Shown here: positions 1-6,970 of the stretch, piece after piece | Layout of the letters: each line of letters opens with the position of its first letter | Numbering within the stretch: the first letter of the stretch is position 1 | Origin: Pseudaquabacterium terrae | GTDB lineage: Bacteria; Pseudomonadota; Gammaproteobacteria; Burkholderiales; Burkholderiaceae_C | Assembly (NCBI RefSeq): GCF_013266755.1 | Contig: NZ_JABRWJ010000003.1 | Coordinates: forward strand, 248,001-312,000 | Direction: 5' to 3' | DNA length: 64,000 nt | Notes under the pieces: generated by a model | Databases searched by the model: none | The model's input: only the letters and a program-made list of their open reading frames with translations | Told to the model about the DNA's origin: nothing | Made by a program: the position numbers and the translations under genes

Positions 1-293
1 ACCAGCACGACGCGGTCGAGGCGCAGCGCATCGAGCAGCGCGAGCAGGTCGCGTGCCCTCGCCGCGGGCTGGCCGCTGCGCGGCGTGTCGGCCGAATGGA
101 AGCGCGTGGATCCGCAGCCGCGCACGTGCGGCGCCAGCGCGTGGCGGCCGGCGGTGGCCAGGATCGGGCCGACGCCGCGCCAGGCGCTGGCGTCGTCCGG
201 AAAGCCATGCAGCAGGATCAGCGGCGGCTCCCGGCCTGGCTCGCCATAACGCTCGAAGCCGATGTGCAGCTGGTCGGTGTCGACGTGCTCCAT
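1..293 (-). CDS. alpha/beta hydrolase, N-terminal part (cut by window start)
   Basis: The first 97 codons of a minus-strand gene are present; the rest lies left of the window. The start ATG (293-291) opens MEHVDTDQLHIGFERYG. The text then has LILLHGFPDDASAW, the oxyanion-hole HG motif of alpha/beta hydrolases at about residues 27-40, and a later RDLLALLDALRLDRVVLV stretch, the strand-helix that normally precedes the nucleophile elbow. The nucleophile Ser, Asp and His are outside the window, so the substrate cannot be judged. The family includes haloalkane dehalogenases, epoxide hydrolases and esterases. The fold call is firm; the function is open. Confidence 0.85.
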   Translation of the reverse strand, partial: MEHVDTDQLHIGFERYGEPGREPPLILLHGFPDDASAWRGVGPILATAGRHALAPHVRGCGSTRFHSADTPRSGQPAARARDLLALLDALRLDRVVL

Positions 294-601
294 CAGTGTC
301 CGCCCGGCCGCCCGAAGGACACTGAGCGCCCCTCGGGGGCCGCGAACGAAGTGAGCTGGGGGCTGACCATACGCGGGCTTTTACGTCGATCGCGCCGGCC
401 CCACTGTGAGAAGGCGTGAGCGGCCGGAAAGCCCTGCCGGTGGGTGGGTGGCCGAAGCGCGGCGGGCAAGAACTCCCGCTTCCTCCTCCTTCGTTGCCCG
501 GCATCGCCTCGGCCCCCGGACGGCACTGTGCCGCGCACGGCGGGCCGGCGCCATCGCCCTGAAGGGGGCCCCCGCGAGAGGGATGCCGCGTGGGTACTGG
601 G
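294..601. other. non-coding interval with hairpins
   Basis: 308 nt between the hydrolase start and the HD-protein stop. I see no convincing gene. It holds a 9-bp inverted repeat, TCAGTGTCC (293-301) with GGACACTGA (317-325), and then a GC-rich run at 326-365 with CGCCCCTCGGGGG and GAGCTGGGGGCT that could also fold. The layout resembles the short GC-rich extragenic repeats of Burkholderiales, but there is only one copy in this window, so that is a guess. Confidence 0.4.
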
Positions 602-1036
602 TCACACCCCGTTCTGCTCGGCCAGCAGCAGCGCGCGCACCTGCGCGTAGATCTTCAGCCGGGCGTGGTCGGCTTCGGTGGGCTGCGCGATGCGGCTCAA
701 GTCCATGTTGTCGGTGACGTCGGCGAGCTTGACGGCCCGCGCGATCGGGTTCGCCGCGGCGCGCGCCGCTGCCGCGAGCCGGTCCTCGCCCTTCGTCTTG
801 GTCAGCGCGCGCACGGCCTGAAGCACCTCCTCGGGGAAGCCTTCGCTGCGCAGCTCGTCGAGCGTGACGCTGGTGTCCTCGACCACGTCGTGCAGCACCG
901 CGGCGATGCGTTCGGGCGGCCGCTTCACCGCCAGCATCACGCGCAGCGGATGAAGGATGTAGGGCTGGCCCGCCTTGTCGACCTGGCCGGCGTGCGCGCG
1001 GGCGGCAATCTGAATCGCTCGTTCCAGGGTCGACAT
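602..1036 (-). CDS. small HD-domain hydrolase of the RelA/SpoT hydrolase type
   Basis: 144 residues that consist of an HD phosphohydrolase domain only. The metal-binding pattern is visible in order: AHAGQ with PYILHPL near residues 14-30, AVLHDVVEDT (the HD pair) near residues 45-55, and VKLADVTDNM near residue 105, where RSH enzymes usually have KLAD-RLHNM. Proteins of this size match stand-alone (p)ppGpp hydrolases (small alarmone hydrolases, MESH1-like), which remove the 3'-pyrophosphate of ppGpp. No synthetase or TGS domain follows. The ATG at 1036 is preceded by GAGGAG at good spacing. The divergent neighbour at 1140 is unknown. The HD fold is sure; the substrate is family inference. Confidence 0.85.
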   Translation of the reverse strand: MSTLERAIQIAARAHAGQVDKAGQPYILHPLRVMLAVKRPPERIAAVLHDVVEDTSVTLDELRSEGFPEEVLQAVRALTKTKGEDRLAAAARAAANPIARAVKLADVTDNMDLSRIAQPTEADHARLKIYAQVRALLLAEQNGV

Positions 1037-1139
1037 CGGCGGCTCCTCGGTGCGGCAGCCAGTATGCCCGGCGCGACCGTGCAGTCTTCAGGGTGCGGCA
1101 CGCAGTTTGCCCGCGGCCGTTCTCAACTGGAGAACCGAC

Positions 1140-1394
1140 ATGGAAAAGCGCCTGCACTGGCTGGAGTCCTTCGAAGCCCGCGGCTCCGACGGACAGACTT
1201 ACAAGGTACGCGGCTACGAACACCTTGCGCGCGACGAGTCGATCCCCGACGGCATGGAGCGCTGGGAGCCGACCGGCACGGCCGAGTACCGGCTGGCCGA
1301 CGGGGGGCGTGTCGATGCGCGCGGCGACGGCAGCCTGCGGCTGCCGAGCGGGGTCGTGCTCGAGCGGATGCGCGAAGCGCAGAAGCTGGCCTGA
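1140..1394 (+). CDS. hypothetical protein, 84 residues
   Basis: A short acidic/basic protein starting MEKRLHWLESFEARGSDGQ. The ATG at 1140 has GGAG 9 nt upstream, which fixes this start over upstream in-frame codons. There is no signal peptide, membrane segment or recognised motif. The pattern of aromatic and charged residues, and the segment TAEYRLADGGRVDARGDGSL, suggest a small beta-rich soluble domain. It lies divergent from the HD hydrolase with about 100 nt between them. I do not recognise the family. Confidence 0.7.
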   Translation: MEKRLHWLESFEARGSDGQTYKVRGYEHLARDESIPDGMERWEPTGTAEYRLADGGRVDARGDGSLRLPSGVVLERMREAQKLA

Positions 1395-1413
1395 GGCGCT
1401 GGGCGCCCGGCGC

Positions 1414-1710
1414 TCAGGCCTGCGAGTTCATGTAGCGCAGCATCTGGTTCATGCCGAAGTCGGTCGTCATGCCCATCGCACTGCCGATGTTCTGCTTGTA
1501 GACCATGCTGCCTCGGATCAGGTCGGTGTGGTTCGTCGGCGACTTGGACCAGACGATGAAGTCCTTGCCGACGTGCACGTGCGGGTACTTATTCTGCGAC
1601 GGCACGAAGATGTCCTTGCCCTGAGCGACGTAGGTCGCGACATCGAAGTAGCTGCTGTAGAGGTCATTCGAGGTGACCCATTCCCGTACCATCTTGATCG
1701 TCAGCGTCAT
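1414..1710 (-). CDS. hypothetical protein, 98 residues
   Basis: Starts MTLTIKMVREWVTSNDLY at 1710, chosen because GGAG sits 8 nt upstream; a longer in-frame extension to 1803 has no ribosome site. The protein is rich in Tyr, Asn, Ser and Met (ending MGMTTDFGMNQMLRYMNSQA), unlike the Ala/Arg-rich neighbours, which may point to separate acquisition. There is no signal peptide and I do not recognise the family. The mix of VTYVAQGKDIFVPSQNKYPHVHV and DFIVWSKSP suggests a small beta-sheet protein. It converges with the 1140-1394 gene, leaving 19 nt. Confidence 0.65.
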   Translation of the reverse strand: MTLTIKMVREWVTSNDLYSSYFDVATYVAQGKDIFVPSQNKYPHVHVGKDFIVWSKSPTNHTDLIRGSMVYKQNIGSAMGMTTDFGMNQMLRYMNSQA

Positions 1711-1807
1711 CTGATGCTCCGTAGTGATTTGGATTCGAACGCCGCGCAGCTTAGGCCGCGCGGCGTTCGCACGTCGAGAGACGAAAGCCACATCGCGCGC
1801 CATACAG

Positions 1808-1831
1808 CCTAGGGATGGGCCTAGGGATGGG
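1808..1831 (+). repeat. tandem 12-bp duplication
   Basis: CCTAGGGATGGG occurs twice back to back (1808-1819 and 1820-1831) in the leader of the secreted-protein gene at 1937. Two perfect copies only. Confidence 0.8.
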
Positions 1832-1865
1832 CAGCGCGGGTCCGGGACGATTCAATCCGCGCCCA

Positions 1866-1888
1866 CCGGCGACCCGAGAGGTCGCCGG
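1866..1888 (+). promoter_or_regulatory. 9-bp hairpin in leader of secreted protein
   Basis: CCGGCGACC (1866-1874), loop CGAGA, GGTCGCCGG (1880-1888): a perfect stem about 50 nt before the start codon at 1937. It may be a 5'-leader structure; the following TTCGCTTGTTG is too mixed for a good terminator. Confidence 0.5.
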
Positions 1889-1936
1889 TTCGCTTGTTGT
1901 CACCCCAACCCAAATCCAAACACGGGAGCTTTCCGG

Positions 1937-2479
1937 ATGAACCGAACCCTCACGGCGTTGCGCCGCTTCACCCTCGGTGCCCTCGCGGCCACGCTGCTTT
2001 CAGGCGCCAGCGCCACGGAGGCCGAGAGCACGACCGCCGCCTCCGGCCCGACGAAGCGCTCGTTGTCGCTGCGTGCGCGCGTGACCGAGACCGTGATCTT
2101 CACCGGCGCGCCGCCGTGCTTCGCGATTTCCACCGTGCAGGGCAGCGGCCGCTCGAACGTGCTGGGCCGCTTCACGATGAATGCACAGGATTGCATCAAC
2201 CCGCAAGGCGCCTTCGACCCGGCCGGGCGCAATGCTTTCAACTTTTCGAGCCTGCCGACCACGCTGATCTTCACCGCCGCCAACGGTGATCGCGTGCACG
2301 CCACCTACAGCGGCACCCTGAACCGCCGCGGCCATTTGCGCGGGCACTTCGTGATCACCGGCGGCACCGGCCAGTTCTTCGGTGCCACGGGCGGCGGCAC
2401 GCTGAGCGGCGACCTGGACACATCGCAGATCGTCACCACGCACGGCACCATGGACGCCGACGGCGAGATCGTCTACTGA
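1937..2479 (+). CDS. secreted protein of unknown function, 180 residues
   Basis: The ATG at 1937 follows GGGAG at good spacing. Residues 1-27 form a Sec signal peptide (basic MNRTLTALRR, then hydrophobic FTLGALAATLLSGASA). The mature part is Gly/Thr-rich and beta-strand rich, with FVITGGTGQFFGATGGGTLSGD near the C terminus. This glycine-rich turn pattern resembles small secreted beta-barrel proteins of the allene-oxide-cyclase or dirigent-like type. Two Cys residues (PPCF and QDCI) could form a disulfide. It stands alone, followed by an intrinsic terminator at 2618. The export call is firm; the fold is a guess. Confidence 0.8.
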   Translation: MNRTLTALRRFTLGALAATLLSGASATEAESTTAASGPTKRSLSLRARVTETVIFTGAPPCFAISTVQGSGRSNVLGRFTMNAQDCINPQGAFDPAGRNAFNFSSLPTTLIFTAANGDRVHATYSGTLNRRGHLRGHFVITGGTGQFFGATGGGTLSGDLDTSQIVTTHGTMDADGEIVY

Positions 2480-2617
2480 TCGTGCGGGCCGGCGGGCGGG
2501 TGACGTACGGCGCACACCGTGACCAACAAATGAAACCTCCGGGAACGCCCCACCCGCCCTAGACTGCGGTCCGCCGGTTGCAACCTCCCTCCCTCCCAAT
2601 CCCGCAGCCGGTCTTCT

Positions 2618-2651
2618 CGCCACGCAGCTTCCCTGCGTGGCGATTTTCTTT
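2618..2651 (+). terminator. intrinsic terminator
   Basis: Perfect 10-bp stem CGCCACGCAG (2618-2627) with CTGCGTGGCG (2633-2642), loop CTTCC, then ATTTTCTTT. It ends the secreted-protein transcript and insulates the paa promoter downstream. Confidence 0.85.
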
Positions 2652-2680
2652 GGGCACGTCGACTTGGCGGAATTGCCGAC

Positions 2681-2709
2681 TTGCAGCGGTCCGGGTGGCA
2701 CCCTATCAT
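2681..2709 (+). promoter_or_regulatory. sigma-70-type promoter of the paa operon
   Basis: TTGCAG (2681-2686), a 17-bp spacer, TATCAT (2704-2709). Both hexamers match the consensus well in a region with few other candidates, 65 nt before paaI. The operator at 2709-2728 begins at the -10 element. Confidence 0.7.
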
Positions 2710-2728
2710 CGACCGAACGGTCGGTCGA
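2709..2728 (+). promoter_or_regulatory. palindromic operator, probable PaaR (TetR-type) site
   Basis: TCGACCGA (2709-2716), spacer ACGG, TCGGTCGA (2721-2728): perfect 8-bp arms starting at the last base of the -10 hexamer. ACCGA/TCGGT-type palindromes are used by TetR-family PaaR repressors of betaproteobacterial phenylacetate operons, which release DNA on binding phenylacetyl-CoA. No paaR gene is in the window, so the assignment rests on position and sequence. Confidence 0.65.
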
Positions 2729-2773
2729 ACTCATCCGCCCGCCCGTTTCCCCGTATCGCAGCCCGGAGCCCGC

Positions 2774-3211
2774 ATGCCCGACCGCAGCCCGCAGCAGACC
2801 GCCGAGCTCGTCCGTGACCGGATGTTCGCCGGCGATCGCGCCTCCCGACACCTCGGTTTCGAGGTCACCGAGATCGCACCCGGCCGCGCCACGCTGACGA
2901 TGACGGTGCGCGAGGACATGCTCAACGGCCACGCGCTGTGCCACGGCGGGCTGATCGCCACGCTGGCCGATTCGGCCTTCGCGTTCGCCTGCAATTCGTA
3001 CAACGAGCGCACCGTCGCGTCGGGCTTCGCGATCGACATCCTCGCCCCGGGCCGGCTCGGCGACGTGCTGACGGCCCGCTGCGCCGAAGTGAGCAAGACC
3101 GGCCGCCTCGGCGTCTACGACGTCGAGGTCCACAACCAGCGCGGCGAGCGCATCGCGATGTTCCGCGGCCGCTCGTACACGCAGCGCGGCCAGCCCGCGG
3201 TGACTGCCTGA
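2774..3211 (+). CDS. paaI: hydroxyphenylacetyl-CoA thioesterase PaaI
   Basis: 145-residue single hotdog-fold thioesterase, the usual PaaI length. The hotdog signature [20 protein letters not shown] lies near residues 55-75 and is followed by [16 protein letters not shown]. PaaI hydrolyses dead-end ring-hydroxylated or epoxidised CoA esters and so frees coenzyme A when the phenylacetate pathway stalls. It is first in the operon, just behind the promoter-operator, and its stop is 11 nt before paaA. Of the possible starts, the ATG at 2774 gives [17 protein letters not shown], typical for the family, behind GGAG. Confidence 0.93.
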   Translation: MPDRSPQQTAELVRDRMFAGDRASRHLGFEVTEIAPGRATLTMTVREDMLNGHALCHGGLIATLADSAFAFACNSYNERTVASGFAIDILAPGRLGDVLTARCAEVSKTGRLGVYDVEVHNQRGERIAMFRGRSYTQRGQPAVTA

Positions 3212-3222
3212 GGTTGAACGCC

Positions 3223-4161
3223 ATGGAGACCGCACAGCTGCAGCAGTCCTTCGACGCCCGCATCGACGCCGGCGACTTCATCGAGGCCAAGGACTGGATG
3301 CCCGAGCACTACCGCAAGACGCTGGTGCGGCAGATCAGCCAGCACGCGCATTCCGAGATCGTCGGCATGCTGCCCGAGGGCAACTGGATCAGCCGCGCGC
3401 CGACGCTCAAGCGCAAGGCGATCCTGCTGGCCAAGGTGCAGGACGAAGCCGGCCACGGCCTTTACCTGTATGCGGCGGCCGAGACGCTGGGCACCTCGCG
3501 CGATGAGATGCTCGATGCGCTGCACACCGGCCGCGCCAAGTACAGCTCGATCTTCAACTACCCGACGCTGAGCTGGGCCGATGTCGGCACGATCGGCTGG
3601 CTGGTCGACGGCGCGGCGATCATGAACCAGGTGCCGCTGTGCCGCTGCTCGTATGCGCCGTATGCGCGGGCGATGATCCGCATCTGCCGCGAAGAGAGCT
3701 TCCACCAGCGCCAGGGCTTCGAGAGCCTGCTGACGATGATGACGCACGGCACCGACGCGCAGCGCGCGATGGTGCAGGACGCGGTGAACCGCTGGTGGTG
3801 GCCGTCGATCATGATGTTCGGCCCGCCCGACGACCAGTCGCCGAACTCGGCGCAATCGATGCGCTGGGGCATCAAGCGCATCAGCAACGACGAGCTGCGG
3901 CAGAAGTTCATCGACGCCACCGTCGAGCAGGCCAAGGTGCTCGGCGTCACGCTGCCGGACCCCGAGCTGAAGTGGAACGAGGCGCGCGGGCACCACGATT
4001 TCGGCGCCATCGACTGGGGCGAGTTCAAGCGCGTGCTGTCCGGCGACGGCCCCTGCAACCGCGAACGCCTGGCCGCGCGCGTGCAGGCCTGGGACGACGG
4101 CGCGTGGGTGCGCGAAGCGGCGATGGCGCATGCCTCGAAACACACGGGAGCATCGCCATGA
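3223..4161 (+). CDS. paaA: phenylacetyl-CoA epoxidase subunit PaaA (catalytic)
   Basis: 312 residues, family length. This is the diiron catalytic subunit of the ring-1,2-epoxidase that converts phenylacetyl-CoA to the 1,2-epoxide with O2 and electrons from PaaE. The ferritin-like four-helix bundle shows its iron ligand motifs: DEAGH at residues 74-78 and REESFH at about 156-161, plus the conserved [11 protein letters not shown] segment. The stop overlaps the paaB start (ATGA), consistent with translational coupling and a fixed A:B:C complex in the cytoplasm. Confidence 0.97.
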   Translation: METAQLQQSFDARIDAGDFIEAKDWMPEHYRKTLVRQISQHAHSEIVGMLPEGNWISRAPTLKRKAILLAKVQDEAGHGLYLYAAAETLGTSRDEMLDALHTGRAKYSSIFNYPTLSWADVGTIGWLVDGAAIMNQVPLCRCSYAPYARAMIRICREESFHQRQGFESLLTMMTHGTDAQRAMVQDAVNRWWWPSIMMFGPPDDQSPNSAQSMRWGIKRISNDELRQKFIDATVEQAKVLGVTLPDPELKWNEARGHHDFGAIDWGEFKRVLSGDGPCNRERLAARVQAWDDGAWVREAAMAHASKHTGASP

Positions 4162-4457
4162 GCACCGCTCCGTCGACCACTGAATGGCCGCTGTGGGAAG
4201 TATTTGTCCGCAGCAAGGCCGGCCTCGACCACAAACACTGCGGCAGCCTGCATGCGGCGGACCCGAAGATGGCGCTGCAGATGGCGCGCGACGTCTACGC
4301 ACGGCGCCAGGAAGGCGTCAGCCTGTGGGTGGTGCGCTCGGACCAGATCATCGCCAGCGACCCGGGCGACCGCGAGATGCTGTTCGACCCGATGGAAGAC
4401 AAGGTCTACCGGCACCCGACCTTCTACAAGCTGCCGCAGGCCGTCGATCACCTGTGA
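4158..4457 (+). CDS. paaB: phenylacetyl-CoA epoxidase subunit PaaB
   Basis: 99-residue small subunit of the PaaABCE epoxidase. The family pattern is clear: [20 protein letters not shown] at the N terminus, [17 protein letters not shown] in the middle and [17 protein letters not shown] at the end. It has no catalytic metal site; in the known complex it bridges A and C subunits. It starts inside the paaA stop (ATGA) and its own TGA shares one base with the ATG of paaC, so A, B and C should be made in step. Confidence 0.96.
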   Translation: MSTAPSTTEWPLWEVFVRSKAGLDHKHCGSLHAADPKMALQMARDVYARRQEGVSLWVVRSDQIIASDPGDREMLFDPMEDKVYRHPTFYKLPQAVDHL

Positions 4458-5242
4458 TGGCCGTGATGCAAGCCTCGATCGCGCTTTCGCCCGACGCGAC
4501 ACAGCAATACCTGCTGCGCATCGCCGACACCTGCCTGGTCCTCGCGCAGCGCACCAGCGAATGGTGCGGCCACGGGCCGATCCTCGAGGAGGACATCGCG
4601 CTCGCCAACATGGCGCTCGACCTGATCGGCCAGGCCCGCGCGCTGCTTGCGCATGCGGGCACGCTGGGCGAGACCCGCTACGACGAGGACCAGCTCGCCT
4701 TCCTGCGCGATGAGCGCGACTACCGCAACATCACGCTGGTCGAGCTGCCGCGCGGCGACTTCGCCTTCACTGTCGTGCGCAACGTCTTGGTCGCGAGCTT
4801 CCTGAAGGCGATGTGGGCGCGCCTGGCCACCGAATCGACCGATGCCGAGCTGGCTGCGATCGCCGCCAAGGCGCTGAAGGAAGCGCGCTACCACCAGCAG
4901 CACGCCGCCGACTGGCTGCTGCGCCTGGCCGACGGGACGCCCGAATCGCGCTGCCGCACCGAATCGGCGTTAGGTGCGCTCTGGCCCTACACCGCCGAGC
5001 TGTTCGAGGCCGACGCCATCGACGAGGCGGCCCGCACGACCGGCCTGGGCCCGAGCTGGGGCGAGCTGCGCGAACCGTGGCTCGCCGACATCACGCCGCT
5101 GTTCCAAGCCGCGGCCTTGAGCCGGCCCGCGGCGAGCGCCTTCCGCAGCACCGGCAAGCACGGTCGGCACAGCGAGCACATGGGCTTTCTGCTGGCCGAG
5201 ATGCAGCATCTGCAGCGCGCGTATCCCGGAGGCACGTGGTGA
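4457..5242 (+). CDS. paaC: phenylacetyl-CoA epoxidase subunit PaaC (structural)
   Basis: 261 residues, ferritin-like, the structural partner that forms a heterodimer with PaaA. Visible family traits: LAQRTSEWCGHGPILEEDIA near the N terminus, MALDLIGQARALL, DFAFTVVRNVLVASF, and ALKEARYHQQHAADW in the middle. The C-terminal GKHGRHSEHMGFLLAEMQ is also typical. The start at 4457 overlaps paaB by one base; the next in-frame ATG is three codons later. The stop is followed in the same bases by the GTG of paaD. Confidence 0.95.
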   Translation: MAVMQASIALSPDATQQYLLRIADTCLVLAQRTSEWCGHGPILEEDIALANMALDLIGQARALLAHAGTLGETRYDEDQLAFLRDERDYRNITLVELPRGDFAFTVVRNVLVASFLKAMWARLATESTDAELAAIAAKALKEARYHQQHAADWLLRLADGTPESRCRTESALGALWPYTAELFEADAIDEAARTTGLGPSWGELREPWLADITPLFQAAALSRPAASAFRSTGKHGRHSEHMGFLLAEMQHLQRAYPGGTW

Positions 5243-5751
5243 GCCTCACCGCGACGGCTTCCCGCATCGACGCCGCCTGGCGCGTGCTGGCCGGCGTGCC
5301 CGATCCGGAGGTTCCGGCGCTGTCGGTCTGCGACCTGGGCATCGTGCGGGAAGTCAATGACGACGGCGAGACGCTCGAAGTCGTGCTGACGCCGACCTAT
5401 TCCGGCTGCCCGGCCACCGAGGCGATCGCCGCCGACGTGCTGCAGGCGCTGGGCGCAGCCGGCCTCGGGCCTGCCCGCACGACGCTGCGCCGCGCGCCGG
5501 CCTGGACCAGCGACTGGATCAGCGAAGACGGCCGCCGCAAGCTGCGCGACTACGGCATCGTGCCGCCGGGCCCGGTGGGCGGGGAGCAGCCGATCCACTT
5601 CGCCGCCAACCGTCGCGCCCCGGCGCTCGCCTGCCCGCGCTGCGGCAGTGCACGCACCGAGCGCCTGTCGGCCTTCGGCTCGACCGCCTGCAAGGCGCTG
5701 TACCGCTGCCTCGCGTGCCGCGAACCCTTCGAGCACTTCAAGCCGCTGTGA
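5239..5751 (+). CDS. paaD: PaaD, Fe-S maturation protein for the epoxidase
   Basis: 170 residues. The N-terminal MIP18/DUF59 domain (about residues 1-100) carries SVCDLGIV and the TYSGCPATEAI cysteine motif. The C terminus is a zinc ribbon with Cys132, Cys135, Cys157 and Cys160 (CPRCG ... CLAC). PaaD is related to SufT-type proteins and is thought to help assemble the Fe-S or metal centres of PaaE or the epoxidase. It starts with GTG at 5239, overlapping the paaC stop by 4 nt (GTGA), the only in-frame start that keeps the MIP18 domain and fits the coupling seen along the operon. Confidence 0.92.
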   Translation: MSLTATASRIDAAWRVLAGVPDPEVPALSVCDLGIVREVNDDGETLEVVLTPTYSGCPATEAIAADVLQALGAAGLGPARTTLRRAPAWTSDWISEDGRRKLRDYGIVPPGPVGGEQPIHFAANRRAPALACPRCGSARTERLSAFGSTACKALYRCLACREPFEHFKPL

Positions 5752-6833
5752 CCGCGCTATTCCACCCCCTGCGCGTGCGCTCGATCCGCCCCGACACGAG
5801 CGAGGCGGTGGTGGTCGCCTTCGACGTGCCGCCCGCGCTGCGCGAGGTCTTCGGCTTCACGCAGGGCCAATACCTGACCTTGCGCACGCAGATCGACGGC
5901 CAGGAACTGCGCCGCTCGTACTCCATCTGCGCCGGCATCGACGATGGTGAATTGCGGGTCGGCGTGCGCAAGGTCGCCGGCGGCGTGTTCTCGAACTGGA
6001 TCAACGCCTCGCTGCGCGCCGGCGACGTGATCGACGTGATGGCGCCGCAGGGCCGCTTCTTCGTGCCGCTGGATCCGCTGTCGCGGCGGCATCACGTCGG
6101 CATCGCCGGCGGCAGCGGCATCACGCCGATCCTGTCGATCGCCAAGACCGTGCTGGCGCGCGAGCCGGGCAGCCGTTTCACGCTGGTCTACGGCAACCGG
6201 CGCCTCGCGTCGACGATGTTCAAGGAGGAGCTCGAGGACCTGAAGAACCGCCACATGGCGCGATTCGCGATCCACCACGTCTTCTCGGATGAACACTCCG
6301 ACGCGGCGCCGCTGCTGCACGGCGTGCTCGACCGCGACAAGCTGGCGGCGCTGCTGGCCACGCTGATCCGCGCGCCGAGCATCGACGAAGCCTACATCTG
6401 CGGCCCGTTCGCGATGAACGACGAGGCCGAGGCCGCGCTGCTGGCCGCCGGCGTCGCCGAAGAGCGCATCCACATCGAGCGCTTCGGCATCGCGCCGCAG
6501 ATGGGCAGCGTCGATGCCGTGGTGCATGCCGCGGCGCCGGGTGATGCCGACGAGGCGCGCGTCGTGATCATCCGCGACGGGCTGCAGCGCGAGGTGGTGT
6601 TCCGCCGCGACCAGCCGAGCATCCTCGATTGCGCGTCGGCCGCCGGGCTCGAAGTGCCCTACTCCTGCACCTCGGGCGTCTGCGGCACCTGCCGCGCAAA
6701 GCTGCTCGAAGGCCGCGTGCGCATGGAACGCAACTTCGCGCTCGACAAGCAGGAGGTCGCCGCCGGCTTCGTGCTGACCTGCCAGGCGCATCCGCTGACG
6801 GAGCGGGTGGTGCTGTCGTTCGATGAACGTTAG
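5748..6833 (+). CDS. paaE: phenylacetyl-CoA epoxidase reductase PaaE
   Basis: 361 residues. Domains in order: FAD-binding barrel (RRSYS at 55-59), NAD(P)H-binding domain (GGSGITP at 121-127, YICGPFAMND later) and a C-terminal plant-type [2Fe-2S] ferredoxin with Cys307, Cys312, Cys315 and Cys345. It passes electrons from NADPH to the diiron centre of PaaA. The GTG start at 5748 overlaps paaD (GTGA). It is the last gene of this cluster; paaG, paaZ, paaJ, paaK and paaR are not in the window, so the lower pathway must be elsewhere. Confidence 0.95.
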   Translation: MTALFHPLRVRSIRPDTSEAVVVAFDVPPALREVFGFTQGQYLTLRTQIDGQELRRSYSICAGIDDGELRVGVRKVAGGVFSNWINASLRAGDVIDVMAPQGRFFVPLDPLSRRHHVGIAGGSGITPILSIAKTVLAREPGSRFTLVYGNRRLASTMFKEELEDLKNRHMARFAIHHVFSDEHSDAAPLLHGVLDRDKLAALLATLIRAPSIDEAYICGPFAMNDEAEAALLAAGVAEERIHIERFGIAPQMGSVDAVVHAAAPGDADEARVVIIRDGLQREVVFRRDQPSILDCASAAGLEVPYSCTSGVCGTCRAKLLEGRVRMERNFALDKQEVAAGFVLTCQAHPLTERVVLSFDER

Positions 6834-6938
6834 CGCGCTGCGCTCGACCTTGTAGGAGTTTCGGCAGCGCGACTGTCAAAGTTGCCCGACTACCGGCAAC
6901 CGGCCCGGGGTGTTATTGCTCTCGCCTGCCTTCAACCC

Positions 6939-6959
6939 GAGGCGGCTTGCGACCGCCTC
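6939..6959 (+). promoter_or_regulatory. hairpin just before the GGDEF-EAL start
   Basis: GAGGCGG (6939-6945), 7-nt loop, CCGCCTC (6953-6959), ending 11 nt before the ATG at 6971. No Shine-Dalgarno is visible between stem and start, so the fold could limit initiation. Confidence 0.45.
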
Positions 6960-6970
6960 ACGCCATCGAC

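Noticed and set aside
6881-6900. GTTGCC...GGCAAC as a terminator after paaE
   Set aside because: A 6-bp stem with no T-run; too weak to call.
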